This document shows, one piece after another, positions 1 through 8,154 of a DNA stretch of 41,382 nucleotides. Source of the DNA: Candidatus Poseidoniaceae archaeon (GTDB lineage Archaea > Thermoplasmatota > Poseidoniia > Poseidoniales > Poseidoniaceae); the NCBI GenBank assembly GCA_028821785.1, contig JAPKFC010000008.1, positions 1 through 41,382 on the forward strand. The letters are read 5' to 3'. Position 1 is the stretch's first letter. Each line of letters begins with the position of its first letter. A program made the translations under genes and the position numbers. The notes beneath the pieces are model-generated. The model did not search any database. It was not told the DNA's origin and was given only the letters and a program-made list of their open reading frames with translations.

Positions 1-366
1 TTTGATTTCATAGGTTCTTCGAAGATGGTACTGGCAATAGCTCCATTATGGATCGCAGCAATCGTTTCAGGATTGCCATTCATTTATAATTTCTATCTCA
101 ATCCGGAATATTCTTGGCAAGTGGCTCAACATTGGTGGCAGACAAGATTCCTTCTAATCTCACTAGCATTGCTGCTTGTCCACGAGTTAGTATTGTGGAG
201 AGGTCAACTAGGTTTGGTCAACCGTGGAGCGATTAGAAACAGCCCGAGAAGGATTATTATTACAATCTTCAAAGTGAGAAGACTAACCTTTAGTTGGTCT
301 ATTGCATTATGGCAGGGAATTCTGTTGGGACTTTCCGATGCGATTCGCGGTAAAAACGGTCATTGA
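1..366 (+). CDS. C-terminal fragment of a membrane protein, possibly a membrane glycosyltransferase
   Basis: The reading frame is open from the first base of the window, so the gene begins outside it and only about 121 C-terminal residues are seen. Two hydrophobic segments are visible (LAIAPLWIAAIVSGLPFIY and FLLISLALLLVHELVLW), followed by a basic region and the tail WQGILLGLSDAIRGKNGH. Tails of the form 'G.L.G..D.IRGK' after two or three TM helices are common at the end of family-2 membrane glycosyltransferases, which is the best guess. The catalytic domain is not in the window, so this is weak. It converges tail-to-tail with the TPM-domain gene, with 4 nt between the stops. The internal ATG at 25 is probably not a start. 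Confidence 0.5.
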   Translation, partial: FDFIGSSKMVLAIAPLWIAAIVSGLPFIYNFYLNPEYSWQVAQHWWQTRFLLISLALLLVHELVLWRGQLGLVNRGAIRNSPRRIIITIFKVRRLTFSWSIALWQGILLGLSDAIRGKNGH

Positions 367-370
367 AGAT

Positions 371-1525
371 TCAACGGCGTCTTCCGCCGCCGCCACGAGA
401 ACCGCCGCCACCACGAGAGCCACCGCCACCACGAGAACTTCCACCACGAGAACTTCCACCACGAGAACTTCCACCGCCACGAGAACTTCCGCCACGAGGA
501 CTTCTGCCACTAGATTTCCTACTAGGCGCAGGTGGAGAATGAGATTGACCATGATCATCATGGTGTCCATGGTGTCCATTATTGTATCCGTATCCACCCC
601 GGCCCCATCTGTTGTACCAGCCACCGCCACCGCCACCATAATATCCGCCGCCACCGCCACCGCGACCTACTAGTAATGCTATCAATAAAACGAATCCACC
701 AACTGCTAAGCACCCGATGACAGGAATAATATCTCCATCCCACTCCACATTTTCATAATTCGTAGAGCCGGTATTACTTTGATCTCCAGGTGGGTAAACA
801 TAGCCATCATTTTCATACCAGAATTCATCAACAGCAGTGACGAGATCATCTGTAATGGTGAGAAGTAATTCTGTCCAATCACCAGCATCGTTACTGGCAT
901 CAGAGGTTGCTCCAACGCTATTAAAAACCCAATATTCTATCCAAAAATCACCCGTTATAAACCACCAGTTTGAATCATCACTGGATTGATTAATTGAGAG
1001 AACAACCAATATTCCATCTTGCCATTCTTGGTCTCCCACTCTCCATTCATCGAATAATGCCTCTGAGAATTCTTTTAGTTCCATCATTGGTTCATCCATA
1101 GTTTCGTTGTTTGTTTCATTACTAGTGCCGTTAGTATTGTTATTACTACTAGTATTATTGCCACTAGTATTATTGCCACTAGTATTATTGCCACTAGTAT
1201 TATTGCCACTAGAATTATTATCGGACGTTTGATTAGAAGTATCGTTAGTAGTATTTCCTGAAGTATCATCACTTGATTGATAATGAGCCGTAGATTCGAT
1301 GACTACAACCACAATATCGGTGCCCCATTCTTCCGCTAACCATTCTAGGTCTTCGGTCAATAGATCCTCATCAGCTTGACTCAAAACACCTGCTTCATCA
1401 ATAACGAATTGTTTGGTATCTGTAGGTAATATTAATTCAGAACTAGCCGCACTAGGCAACATTAATGCTAATATCATACAACTGACAATAATAATTTTGA
1501 CTGAAGAATTCATTTCTTTCAACAT
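371..1525 (-). CDS. Secreted, membrane-anchored TPM-domain protein with low-complexity insertion
   Basis: 384 residues. An N-terminal hydrophobic signal (about residues 9-28, ending in SAASS) is followed by a segment typical of TPM domains (YgcG/Psb32 type): 'FVIDEAGVLSQADEDLL' and then the strand 'TDIVVVVIES'. The second half of the domain is recognisable in 'LFDEWRVGDQEWQDGILVVL'. Between the two halves sits an Asn/Thr/Ser/Gly insertion of about 60 residues containing exact SGNNT repeats. A TM helix (VIPVIGCLAVGGFVLLIALLV) is followed by a Gly/Tyr-rich and then Arg-Gly-Ser-rich tail. TPM domains in other organisms act in membrane-protein turnover or as phosphatase-like modules; no function is assignable here. 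A GGTG motif lies directly before the chosen ATG; the ATG at codon 5 is an alternative. Confidence 0.75.
   Translation of the reverse strand: MLKEMNSSVKIIIVSCMILALMLPSAASSELILPTDTKQFVIDEAGVLSQADEDLLTEDLEWLAEEWGTDIVVVVIESTAHYQSSDDTSGNTTNDTSNQTSDNNSSGNNTSGNNTSGNNTSGNNTSSNNNTNGTSNETNNETMDEPMMELKEFSEALFDEWRVGDQEWQDGILVVLSINQSSDDSNWWFITGDFWIEYWVFNSVGATSDASNDAGDWTELLLTITDDLVTAVDEFWYENDGYVYPPGDQSNTGSTNYENVEWDGDIIPVIGCLAVGGFVLLIALLVGRGGGGGGYYGGGGGGWYNRWGRGGYGYNNGHHGHHDDHGQSHSPPAPSRKSSGRSPRGGSSRGGGSSRGGSSRGGSSRGGGGSRGGGGSRGGGGRRR
372..508 (-). repeat. Short tandem repeats encoding a Ser-Arg-Gly-Gly tail
   Basis: On the + strand 15-bp units of the type GAACTTCCACCACGA repeat, with exact copies around 435-480 and decayed ones on both sides. 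On the coding strand they give SSRGG/GGSRG units at the C-terminus of the TPM-domain protein. Arg-Gly-rich tails can bind nucleic acids or polyanions; here the tail follows a TM segment, so it is probably cytoplasmic. That topology is inferred. Confidence 0.7.
1148..1220 (-). repeat. 15-bp tandem repeat encoding SGNNT units
   Basis: Four exact copies of ACTAGTATTATTGCC (starting at 1148, 1163, 1178 and 1193) and a fifth decayed copy reaching 1220. The unit is in frame and encodes five residues, so copy number can change without a frameshift. Each unit contains an N-x-T sequon, the acceptor for AglB-type N-glycosylation, in an extracellular region of the protein. Confidence 0.9.
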
Positions 1526-1667
1526 CTCACCAAATGTCTGTAGTGATATGGACCGCTTAAAGTTGTGCGATAATAAGTACTGATTTAATCATAAATCAAC
1601 GGGAACCAGTCTTCACCGGTAACACTTAGGTGATATTCTATACACCAAAATAGATTGGAGTTTCAAC

Positions 1668-2234
1668 TCAGTCTAGGTTGTCTTCGCCTTCAGGTACACG
1701 GGAAGCATGATTCAATGCGAATCCAAAAGCGATCAATGCAATACTTACTGAATAGACACCAGGGTCCATCCATCCCATATTATTAATTCCAAAATAGATG
1801 TAGAAAACGAATCCAAGCAATGTAGACCAAGCAGCAAGAGTACGTTGGATGCCACCTTCTTCAATTGAAGCAAGTGCAGGCCAAGTATCATTTACAAATA
1901 ATCCCATGAAAAATCCTGCAACTCCATCTTCAGTTTTTGCATATGCTTTGAATCCTAAGGACATGAATAGTGAACAAATGGCGATGAAAACTGCATCCGA
2001 TGCAACAAATTGTGCAGAATCTGATTTCGCTTCATAAGCAAGATTTGTCATTTCAAAAGAAAATAATCCGCCCCAAGAGTAATGGTAACTAGGATGAACA
2101 CATCCCAAAATGTTGAGAATTGCTAAGAGAATTCCCCACATTGAAAGACCGATGAACCAATTAGCGGTACATTTTGAAGGGTCAGTAATCATGGAAATAA
2201 TTCCACTTTGTTTGTCACCTAGTTCACTGCTCAT
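1668..2234 (-). CDS. Conserved-looking multi-pass membrane protein of unknown function
   Basis: 188 residues from the chosen ATG. About five hydrophobic stretches are visible: 'WFIGLSMWGILLAILNIL', 'DAVFIAICSLFMSLGF', 'GVAGFFMGLFV', 'WSTLLGFVFYIYFGI' and 'YSVSIALIAFGFAL'. The tail is acidic (VPEGEDNLD). No catalytic motif or family is recognised. The ATG at 2234 is preferred because GGTAGGTGG lies 6-7 nt before it; a GTG at 2246 in the same frame is the alternative and overlaps that motif. It lies downstream of the Orc1/Cdc6 gene on the same strand, with about 104 nt between them, so co-transcription is possible but unproven. Confidence 0.7.
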   Translation of the reverse strand: MSSELGDKQSGIISMITDPSKCTANWFIGLSMWGILLAILNILGCVHPSYHYSWGGLFSFEMTNLAYEAKSDSAQFVASDAVFIAICSLFMSLGFKAYAKTEDGVAGFFMGLFVNDTWPALASIEEGGIQRTLAAWSTLLGFVFYIYFGINNMGWMDPGVYSVSIALIAFGFALNHASRVPEGEDNLD

Positions 2235-2338
2235 GTCTGTGGCCACCTACCATGCGGATATAAGCACACCGAATCGCAAATGAGAATATTCTGCAACAAA
2301 TAAACAATCGTTACAGGTGGAAACAGCCGGTGACGAAA

Positions 2339-3580
2339 TCACAGACGGCTTTGGTGGCGATAATTTTTATCAAAGATTCCGACCATTTCTGGTTCGGCCT
2401 CACCCATGATAGTCATTGGTTCAACATTAGAGGGAATACATGAATTAATTTCCTTTGTCCGACCCATTCTGCCACGACTTATTACACGGGCAGTAATTAG
2501 CCCGAGCATATCTAGATTCGAGATGAGCATCCTTACTCTTCTTTGAGTTAGTGCATTTTGCCCGACCGATAAACATACTTGCGCATAGATGTCTTGAACT
2601 TGACCAGTTTCAATATTTTTCAAACCATATTTTTCATTGATTAGTATAGCGGACAGAACTAGTTTTTGTTGTTTTGGAAGTGATGAGATAACAGGTGTAA
2701 TTTGGTCTGCTTCAATTTGAGATTGAGCGACGCGTACGTGCTTTATCATGACAGAATTTTTACCTTCTTCATCAGCCTTTTCAGTTGAAACCCTCAACAA
2801 TTCAAGAGCACAACGTGCATCGCCATGTTCTTGAGCTGCTAGCGCAGAACATAATTGGATAACACCATCGTTCAGAACACCTTCTTTAATTGAAGTTGCA
2901 GAACGTTGACGCAGAATATCTTGTAATTGAGATGCATCATATGGATTGAAGATGACATCTAATTGTCCTAGGCGAGAACGAACGCGAGGGTCAAGGAATT
3001 CGGTAAATTTCAAATCATTTGAAATCCCGATGACACAAGATCTGGAATTATTCAAAGATTGATTGAGATTTGTTAAATTGTACAATAGATCATCTCCTGC
3101 CTTTTTGACAAGATGGTCGATTTCATCGAGTACGATGATAAACACTCCACCCTTTGAATCCATTCTTTTCACCAATTCACTGAATACTCTATCCACTGGC
3201 CAACCAGTGAATGGGATTTCATCGATTTCGTATGATTCAGATAGAGAATTTCCAATGTGAGCCAAGACTCTATATTGGGTATCAATTTGCCTACAGTTTA
3301 CCATAATTGTATTGACATTCCGGCCGATTCTAGACCCCTTGGTTTCCAATTGATTACAAACATAAGATGCAACTGCAGTTTTACCTGCTCCAGTCACTCC
3401 ATATAGGGTCATGTTGGATGGAATATTTCCATTTAGAGCTTCTACTAAATTCATAGAAAGTGCTTTGATTTCTTTGGTGCGATGAGGTAGTTCACTAGGA
3501 GTATGATTGTCTCTCAACAAATCTTTATTTACGAATAGAGTTTTTCTGTTGATAATATCGTCGAAGATATTGTCAGACAT
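2339..3580 (-). CDS. cdc6: Orc1/Cdc6 family replication initiator (AAA+ ATPase)
   Basis: 413 residues, the usual length for archaeal Orc1/Cdc6. It binds origin DNA and loads the MCM helicase. Visible features are the typical N-terminal entry 'PHRTKEIKAL', Walker A GVTGAGKT (61-68), Walker B 'FIIVLDEIDHL' (about 147-157) with the acidic pair D152/E153, a sensor-1 region 'CVIGISNDLKF' (about 190-200) with a sensor-2/arginine region after it ('DPRVRSRLG'), and a C-terminal winged-helix region (about 290-400) for origin recognition. The gene sits beside a 355-bp AT-rich non-coding stretch with repeats. This is the classic arrangement of an archaeal origin next to its initiator gene. Confidence 0.95.
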   Translation of the reverse strand: MSDNIFDDIINRKTLFVNKDLLRDNHTPSELPHRTKEIKALSMNLVEALNGNIPSNMTLYGVTGAGKTAVASYVCNQLETKGSRIGRNVNTIMVNCRQIDTQYRVLAHIGNSLSESYEIDEIPFTGWPVDRVFSELVKRMDSKGGVFIIVLDEIDHLVKKAGDDLLYNLTNLNQSLNNSRSCVIGISNDLKFTEFLDPRVRSRLGQLDVIFNPYDASQLQDILRQRSATSIKEGVLNDGVIQLCSALAAQEHGDARCALELLRVSTEKADEEGKNSVMIKHVRVAQSQIEADQITPVISSLPKQQKLVLSAILINEKYGLKNIETGQVQDIYAQVCLSVGQNALTQRRVRMLISNLDMLGLITARVISRGRMGRTKEINSCIPSNVEPMTIMGEAEPEMVGIFDKNYRHQSRL

Positions 3581-3935
3581 TTTTGTATCTCCTATTCATA
3601 TTCGTGCCTTTTGCCGGGGGGGCAGATGCGCGATATAATTCGTGAGTCCGAGGCCCCCTTATAGGCCTGCCCACGAATGCGATAATTATTGCCGGATTTG
3701 GATATCAAATAGAATTTAATTTTAGTATATTAACTCCCAATTGAAATCACCCGTTTTCGGAAAAAATAACACAATTTTATTTCCGGTTTCCAGTAAAATC
3801 GCCGCGTTAATTTTTTTCATCCGAAAATAATAGTTGAAATAAAATAGTTTAATTTTTCAGTATATTTTTTACACCATCAGTTCCACTCTAGAAAATAATT
3901 TACAATTTTTTTCATCATGGAATAATCACGAAAGA
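3581..3935. other. Candidate replication origin (AT-rich non-coding region next to cdc6)
   Basis: The largest gene-free stretch in the window. The cdc6-proximal part (3600-3680) has a run of seven G (3616-3622), a C5 run (3654-3658) and three copies of ATTCGTG in both orientations. The rest is strongly AT-rich, suited to duplex unwinding. Two sites resemble the core of archaeal origin recognition boxes (TTCCA-GTGGAA type): GGTTTCCAGTAAAA at 3785-3798 and GTTCCACTCTAGAAAA at 3880-3895. The 13-bp sequence AATTTTTTTCATC occurs exactly twice (3809-3821 and 3904-3916). The cdc6 promoter must also lie here. The origin call rests on context and these partial motifs. Confidence 0.5.
3600..3678. repeat. 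ATTCGTG repeat cluster with inverted G/C-rich arms
   Basis: ATTCGTG occurs directly at 3600-3606 and 3638-3644, and as its complement CACGAAT at 3672-3678. Inside this frame GCC-G7 (3613-3622) faces GGC-C5 (3652-3658), and GGCAG (3621-3625) faces CTGCC (3667-3671). The arrangement could form a stem in RNA or a cruciform, or be a cluster of protein-binding sites upstream of cdc6. Confidence 0.6.
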
Positions 3936-4718
3936 TCAATTCCAATTATTACCGTCCCAGATTAAACAGATCCCATCATGGGCGTGAGTGACATTGCTAG
4001 AAAATTCAGGGTATTCGTTACTCATCAATACCTCATATTGTGAATCCTTCATATCGAGATATGTGTGCGTTAGTAGTAATTTGGTATTAGGGACTTGATG
4101 CGATAGTGCCTCGATATGCGATGGTTTGTGATGTTCTTCACTCTGGACCCATTCAGGAATCCCCATTTCAATAATTGCAATACTAGAGCGCTCTATTGCA
4201 CGATAAAGATTATCGCAAGGCCCAGTATCGCCACTATGGACTAGATTTGCACCCGATGAATGCTCTAGGCGATAGCCGTATGGATCAACAGATGCATCAT
4301 GGTGCACTCTAAATCTCTCAAATGTCCAATCATTAACAGTTCCCGTATTTTCTTCAACCCAATTAATTGTTTGAAAGATTTCTTCTAGAGAGCCCGGATA
4401 TGCTAATTGGCAAAGTTGCCATAATCTCTCCTTGACCAATTTCGAGCCAACAATAGTCAACGGTTTGACCATCTCTCTATCTGAAATATATCTCCGTTCT
4501 AATAATAGGAAAGGGAAACCAAATACATGATCTCCATGAACATGTGTTACGAATATCGTTTCAATTTCTGAAATGGCGATTCCAGCTCTTCTCAAACTAG
4601 CCAGAGCGGTAGGCGGTGCATCGACGATATGTTTCCGATCGATGCAACAAAATGAGTGATGGCGGCCATGTGGCAAGAATGCATTGCCTGTGCCAAGCAT
4701 CAAAATCTCATGCGCCAT
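3936..4718 (-). CDS. Metallo-beta-lactamase-fold hydrolase, RNase Z-like
   Basis: 260 residues. The N-terminal 'MLGTGNAFLPHGRHHS' and the zinc motif HVHGDH (H59, H61, D63, H64) are typical of the RNase Z/ElaC branch of the metallo-beta-lactamase superfamily. Further ligands are likely in 'RVHHDAS', 'LVHSGDTGPC' (Asp of motif III) and 'KLLLTHTYLD' (final His). The protein is shorter than a canonical tRNA 3' endonuclease (about 300 residues) and I see no clear exosite arm, so it may be another phosphodiesterase or hydrolase of the same fold. The ATG is preceded by a weak AGAGGTTTT. It lies downstream of the oxidoreductase gene on the same strand with a 50-nt gap. Confidence 0.8.
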   Translation of the reverse strand: MAHEILMLGTGNAFLPHGRHHSFCCIDRKHIVDAPPTALASLRRAGIAISEIETIFVTHVHGDHVFGFPFLLLERRYISDREMVKPLTIVGSKLVKERLWQLCQLAYPGSLEEIFQTINWVEENTGTVNDWTFERFRVHHDASVDPYGYRLEHSSGANLVHSGDTGPCDNLYRAIERSSIAIIEMGIPEWVQSEEHHKPSHIEALSHQVPNTKLLLTHTYLDMKDSQYEVLMSNEYPEFSSNVTHAHDGICLIWDGNNWN

Positions 4719-4768
4719 AAAACCTCTAACTACAACTCTCGCTTGAAGTCATTGGACAATATTGTTGG

Positions 4769-5995
4769 TCAATATACATCACGTAGGTAACGCTTCTGCT
4801 CTCTCATCATAGTTTTCTCAATGAAGAAGGTAGCATCCTCTTCAGACATACCACCATGTTCCATTGCGATTTCAATCAAAGCGCGATGAACACTCTTTGC
4901 CATTCTTTGTTTGTCGCCACAAATGTAGAAATAAGCACCTTCTTCAAACCATTGCCAAACCTCGGCACCATTTTCTTTTAGGCGGTTTTGTACGTATATC
5001 TTCTCGGCTTGGTCTCTGGACCATGCGGTTGTGAATTTGTAGAGTTCTCCTCCGTTTAACCAAGATTCAATTTGCTCCTTGTAATAGAACTCAGTTTTTT
5101 CGGATTGGTCTCCAAAGAAGAGCCAATTTTTCCCTGTACTTTTATCGTGGACTCTTTGTTCCATGAAAGCACGGAAAGGTGCGATACCAGTTCCTGGTCC
5201 CACCATGATGATATTAACAGATTTATCTTGTGGGAGAATAAATGATTTTGTCGGTGACATAAATACTCCAATTTCTTTTCCAGTCATGTCGACTTCATCT
5301 GCTAAGTACAGTGTGCACATTCCTCCACGAGCCCTGTCGTGGTATGTGAAACGGACAATTGCTACAGTTAATTCGACCTTGCCAGGGTGGGCATCATGTG
5401 AAGATGCAATCGAGTATAGGCGAGGCTTCAATCGGTCAGTGATATTCAAAAATTCGGCTGCAGAATAACTAACATTAAATTCACGCATAATGTCAACATA
5501 ATCTCTTGTCCATAGATAATCTGCTATTGCATCTGCATCCGATGTGATAGCGGTTACTTTTGAAACAGGGTCGTCTGAGGTAGAACTAGAAGGTAGAGTA
5601 TTGGGAATTTCTTGACCATTTCTGGTTCTTGAAATAATATTAAGAGAAATTTTAATTCCAGTGGACACAATTTTTTCAGTTAACGAATTGACAAATTTCT
5701 TATTGGCCATATGCACTTCAAAATCTTTCTTCAATGCAGAATATAAGTCTCTTTCACCATTATGGGTGGCGACGATTTCATCTCTGTCCCATCCTTGTAT
5801 CTCAATAAGTTCTTCAACGATATGCGGGGGATTTTCTGCAATAACTCCTAGAGCATCGCCCACCTTGTATTCAAGGCCAGAATCGCCTAATTCAAAAACG
5901 ACGTGGCGGGTCTCTTTCCGAGACCCTTCTCCATTGAGAATATAGTTCTCTGAAATAGTAGTCATATACGGGTTTTTTAGAGACCAATTGGGCAT
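4769..5995 (-). CDS. Diflavin-reductase-type FAD/NADPH oxidoreductase without flavodoxin domain
   Basis: 408 residues from the chosen start. It matches the FAD-binding and NADPH-binding half of sulfite reductase alpha subunit (CysJ) and NADPH-cytochrome P450 reductase: an FAD-domain entry 'YKVGDALGVIAENPP', FAD motif RLYSIASS (about 192-199), flavin contact region 'GGMCTLYLAD', NADPH motif GPGTGIAPFRAF (about 266-277), 'YFYICGDKQRMAKSV', and the C-terminal RYLRDVY whose last aromatic residue stacks on the flavin. The FMN-binding flavodoxin domain usually found in front is absent, so electrons probably pass to a separate flavodoxin, ferredoxin or enzyme. Start chosen at 5995 because GGTGGTGG lies just before that ATG; the frame stays open to 6034. 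Confidence 0.88.
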   Translation of the reverse strand: MPNWSLKNPYMTTISENYILNGEGSRKETRHVVFELGDSGLEYKVGDALGVIAENPPHIVEELIEIQGWDRDEIVATHNGERDLYSALKKDFEVHMANKKFVNSLTEKIVSTGIKISLNIISRTRNGQEIPNTLPSSSTSDDPVSKVTAITSDADAIADYLWTRDYVDIMREFNVSYSAAEFLNITDRLKPRLYSIASSHDAHPGKVELTVAIVRFTYHDRARGGMCTLYLADEVDMTGKEIGVFMSPTKSFILPQDKSVNIIMVGPGTGIAPFRAFMEQRVHDKSTGKNWLFFGDQSEKTEFYYKEQIESWLNGGELYKFTTAWSRDQAEKIYVQNRLKENGAEVWQWFEEGAYFYICGDKQRMAKSVHRALIEIAMEHGGMSEEDATFFIEKTMMREQKRYLRDVY

Positions 5996-6100
5996 AATAC
6001 CACCACCAGCCAAGGCTGATATTGAAAGCCACAAGCCGTTTGTTTATCATCATTCGCTCAAACCGTCTTTGAGAGATATTGGCAAACTAAATATTATTGT

Positions 6101-6622
6101 TCATTCTGCAAAAACTGGAATAGGAATACTTGCTACTGGAATGCCTTGGGCTCGAGCAATTCCTTCCATGCGCTTAGTCCAAACTGAATCAGGCCCTGGG
6201 AATGAAAGCATATGTGTTGCTCTTTTCAACATTTTCTTTGCAAGGCTGGTATCCGCTTCAGGTCGTCCAGTATCACTTGATTTGTTTGGTCTTGGTGTTG
6301 CCCAAGCTTCTCTGAATACTGCAATTGGAATGTTGTTATTGTCAGCCCATCTTTCGGCGATAAAATCGACTCCGCTCGCTCCACCCAATATTACTAGATC
6401 TGGGTATTCATTCTTCTGGACCCAGTTTTCTAATTGCTCCTCTAGCCATGAATAATCATAAAACTTAGAATTACCACATATTACAAGATTTACTACAAGT
6501 CCACTCCTGTTCAAATCCTTTCCTGCTAATTCGTCGAGGACCTCTGCCCCTGTTTTATTGACTCGCACCATAAACATACAGCAATCTACTAGTAAAAAAA
6601 CATTACTGTGTTTTTGCATCAT
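6101..6622 (-). CDS. DUF2493/SLOG-superfamily protein (YspA/YpsA-like)
   Basis: 173 residues from the chosen start. 'LVICGNSKFYDYSWLE' and 'DLVILGGASGVDFIAERWA' form the Rossmann-like nucleotide or ligand loop of the SLOG fold, followed by 'IAVFREAWATPRPN' and 'MLSFPGPDSVWTKRMEGIA'. These are standard DUF2493 features. SLOG proteins bind nucleotide-derived ligands; the precise ligand is unknown. The frame stays open to 6727, but the domain begins only at about residue 40 of this version, and ATG 6622 is preceded by GGGTGAAA, so the shorter start is preferred. It is transcribed divergently from the biotin carboxylase gene. Confidence 0.75.
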   Translation of the reverse strand: MMQKHSNVFLLVDCCMFMVRVNKTGAEVLDELAGKDLNRSGLVVNLVICGNSKFYDYSWLEEQLENWVQKNEYPDLVILGGASGVDFIAERWADNNNIPIAVFREAWATPRPNKSSDTGRPEADTSLAKKMLKRATHMLSFPGPDSVWTKRMEGIARAQGIPVASIPIPVFAE

Positions 6623-6752
6623 TTTCACCCATTTTCGGATGTTTATTATCACATAATTGACGCTAATGGCAAATGTGCCATTCGCAACAAACCGCTTGTG
6701 GTGTAATTTCACAACCGTTGGCATCATAGGATAGATTCACTTCGGGAGGATT
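6623..6752. promoter_or_regulatory. Divergent promoter region with palindromes
   Basis: A 130-bp spacer between the divergent SLOG and biotin carboxylase genes. It contains the palindrome TGGCA-AATG-TGCCA (6667-6680) and a second inverted repeat TTGTG (6696-6700) / CACAA (6710-6714). Such dyads in a shared divergent region are candidates for a common operator. GGGAGG lies just before the biotin carboxylase ATG. I could not confidently place TATA boxes. Confidence 0.4.
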
Positions 6753-8093
6753 ATGGGATTCAAACGTGTTCTCATTGCGAATCGCGGTGAAATAGCGTTG
6801 CGCATATTACGAGCGCTAAGAGATATGGGAATTGAAGTAGCAATTATCCATGGTAAAGAAGACCGATTATCCCTCCCAGTTCGTCTTTCAGATTTCGCTT
6901 ATCCCAATTACAAAAGTAACCCTCTAGATTCTTATCTCAATATTGAAGATGTAATCACTGCCGCCAAAGAATTGCAATGCGATGCAATTCACCCAGGTTA
7001 TGGATTCCTAGCAGAGAATGCAGCATTCGTAGCGCGTTGTGCTGAAGAAGGAATTACATTCATTGGCCCTAGTGCTGAAGTCATCACATTATTGGGTGAT
7101 AAAATTGAGGCTAGAGCAGCGATGGAGGCTGCGGGACTACCTACTGCAAAGGGTTCTTCTGAGCCAATATCTTCTGCTGCTGTTGCTAGTACATTGGCTA
7201 CAGAGATTGGTTATCCAGTTATTATCAAAGCAGCTGCTGGTGGCGGTGGAATCGGAATGCAAATCGTATCCAAATCTGATGAGTTCGAGAACGCATTAAA
7301 ATTATGCCAATCCCGTGCAAAATCTGCATTTGGTGATGAAAGGGTTTTCGTTGAAAAATATATTCAAGGAGCTCAGCATATTGAGTTCCAAGTTCTAGCG
7401 GATGGAAAAACTGCAATTCACTTTGGAGAGAGATTTTGTTCTATTCAACGACGACACCAAAAATTGGTTGAAGAGGGGCCGTGGTTAGATGAAAAGACGC
7501 GAGCAGAGATCGGAGAATTAGTTTGCCGCGGTGCAGAATCGGTTGGCTACAAAGGCCTTGCAACATTTGAATTTTTACGAGATGCAAAGGGTGATTTTTA
7601 CTTCCTTGAAGTGAACCCTAGAGTGCAAGTAGAACACACGGTTACAGAATTGATAACCGGTTATAATTTGGTTGAACTTGGAATCAGAGTCGCACAAGGT
7701 GAAAAATTGCCACTCACTCAAGAAGATATTGTGATTCGAGGTCATGCAATACAGTGTAGAATTAATGCCGAAGATCCAAAAGATTTCATTCCAAGTCCAG
7801 GCCGACTATGGGAGTGTCATTTCCCTTCAGGATTCGGCGTTAGATGCGATACTCATGCTTACCCAGGTTACGAAATGCCGGGATGTTTTGATTCACTATT
7901 AGCCAAATTATTGGTTTGGGGGCGAGACCGAGAAGACGCTATTAGTAGAATGAAAACAGCCCTCGATGAAACAATCATCACTGGAGTTGAGCATCTAATT
8001 CCATTGCACAGAAGAATAATGGATGAAGAGGACTTTGCTAATAGAAACATCACAATACAATATATTGAGATGCACAGTGATTTACTCGGATGA
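6753..8093 (+). CDS. accC: Biotin carboxylase subunit of acyl-CoA carboxylase
   Basis: 446 residues, full length for AccC. It carboxylates biotin on a carrier protein using ATP and bicarbonate, the first half-reaction of acetyl/propionyl-CoA carboxylase. Motifs in order: 'FKRVLIANRGEIALRILRA', 'HPGYGFLAENAAFV', 'GDKIEARAAMEAAG', the ATP-grasp glycine loop 'IIKAAAGGGGIGM', 'FGERFCSIQRRHQKLVEE', and the catalytic 'FLEVNPRVQVEHTVTE'. No biotin carrier or carboxyltransferase gene is next to it, so its partners must be encoded elsewhere. The product, malonyl-CoA or methylmalonyl-CoA, would feed the malonyl-type AT of the synthase at 23.9 kb. That link is inference. Start ATG with GGGAGG 3 nt upstream. 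Confidence 0.95.
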   Translation: MGFKRVLIANRGEIALRILRALRDMGIEVAIIHGKEDRLSLPVRLSDFAYPNYKSNPLDSYLNIEDVITAAKELQCDAIHPGYGFLAENAAFVARCAEEGITFIGPSAEVITLLGDKIEARAAMEAAGLPTAKGSSEPISSAAVASTLATEIGYPVIIKAAAGGGGIGMQIVSKSDEFENALKLCQSRAKSAFGDERVFVEKYIQGAQHIEFQVLADGKTAIHFGERFCSIQRRHQKLVEEGPWLDEKTRAEIGELVCRGAESVGYKGLATFEFLRDAKGDFYFLEVNPRVQVEHTVTELITGYNLVELGIRVAQGEKLPLTQEDIVIRGHAIQCRINAEDPKDFIPSPGRLWECHFPSGFGVRCDTHAYPGYEMPGCFDSLLAKLLVWGRDREDAISRMKTALDETIITGVEHLIPLHRRIMDEEDFANRNITIQYIEMHSDLLG

Positions 8094-8154
8094 TCACTTT
8101 TAACATTCACTCCCTAAGCGATTGTATCAAGAAGGCGCGTCAAGTCGGCGTTTC

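Noticed and set aside
302-720. Overlapping frames on both strands with Thr/Arg/Val-rich repeats
   Set aside because: They are frame shadows of the Gly/Arg-rich tandem repeats in the TPM-domain gene and have no coding features of their own.
1148-1220. Possible CRISPR array
   Set aside because: The 15-bp repeats are directly adjacent with no spacers and are in frame with a coding sequence.
3600-3680. Structured non-coding RNA
   Set aside because: G- and C-rich arms can pair, but no known RNA family is recognised and the context fits an origin or promoter better.
5988-6455. 155-codon + strand ORF
   Set aside because: Lies antisense to the SLOG gene, shows no domain, and has no ribosome-binding motif.
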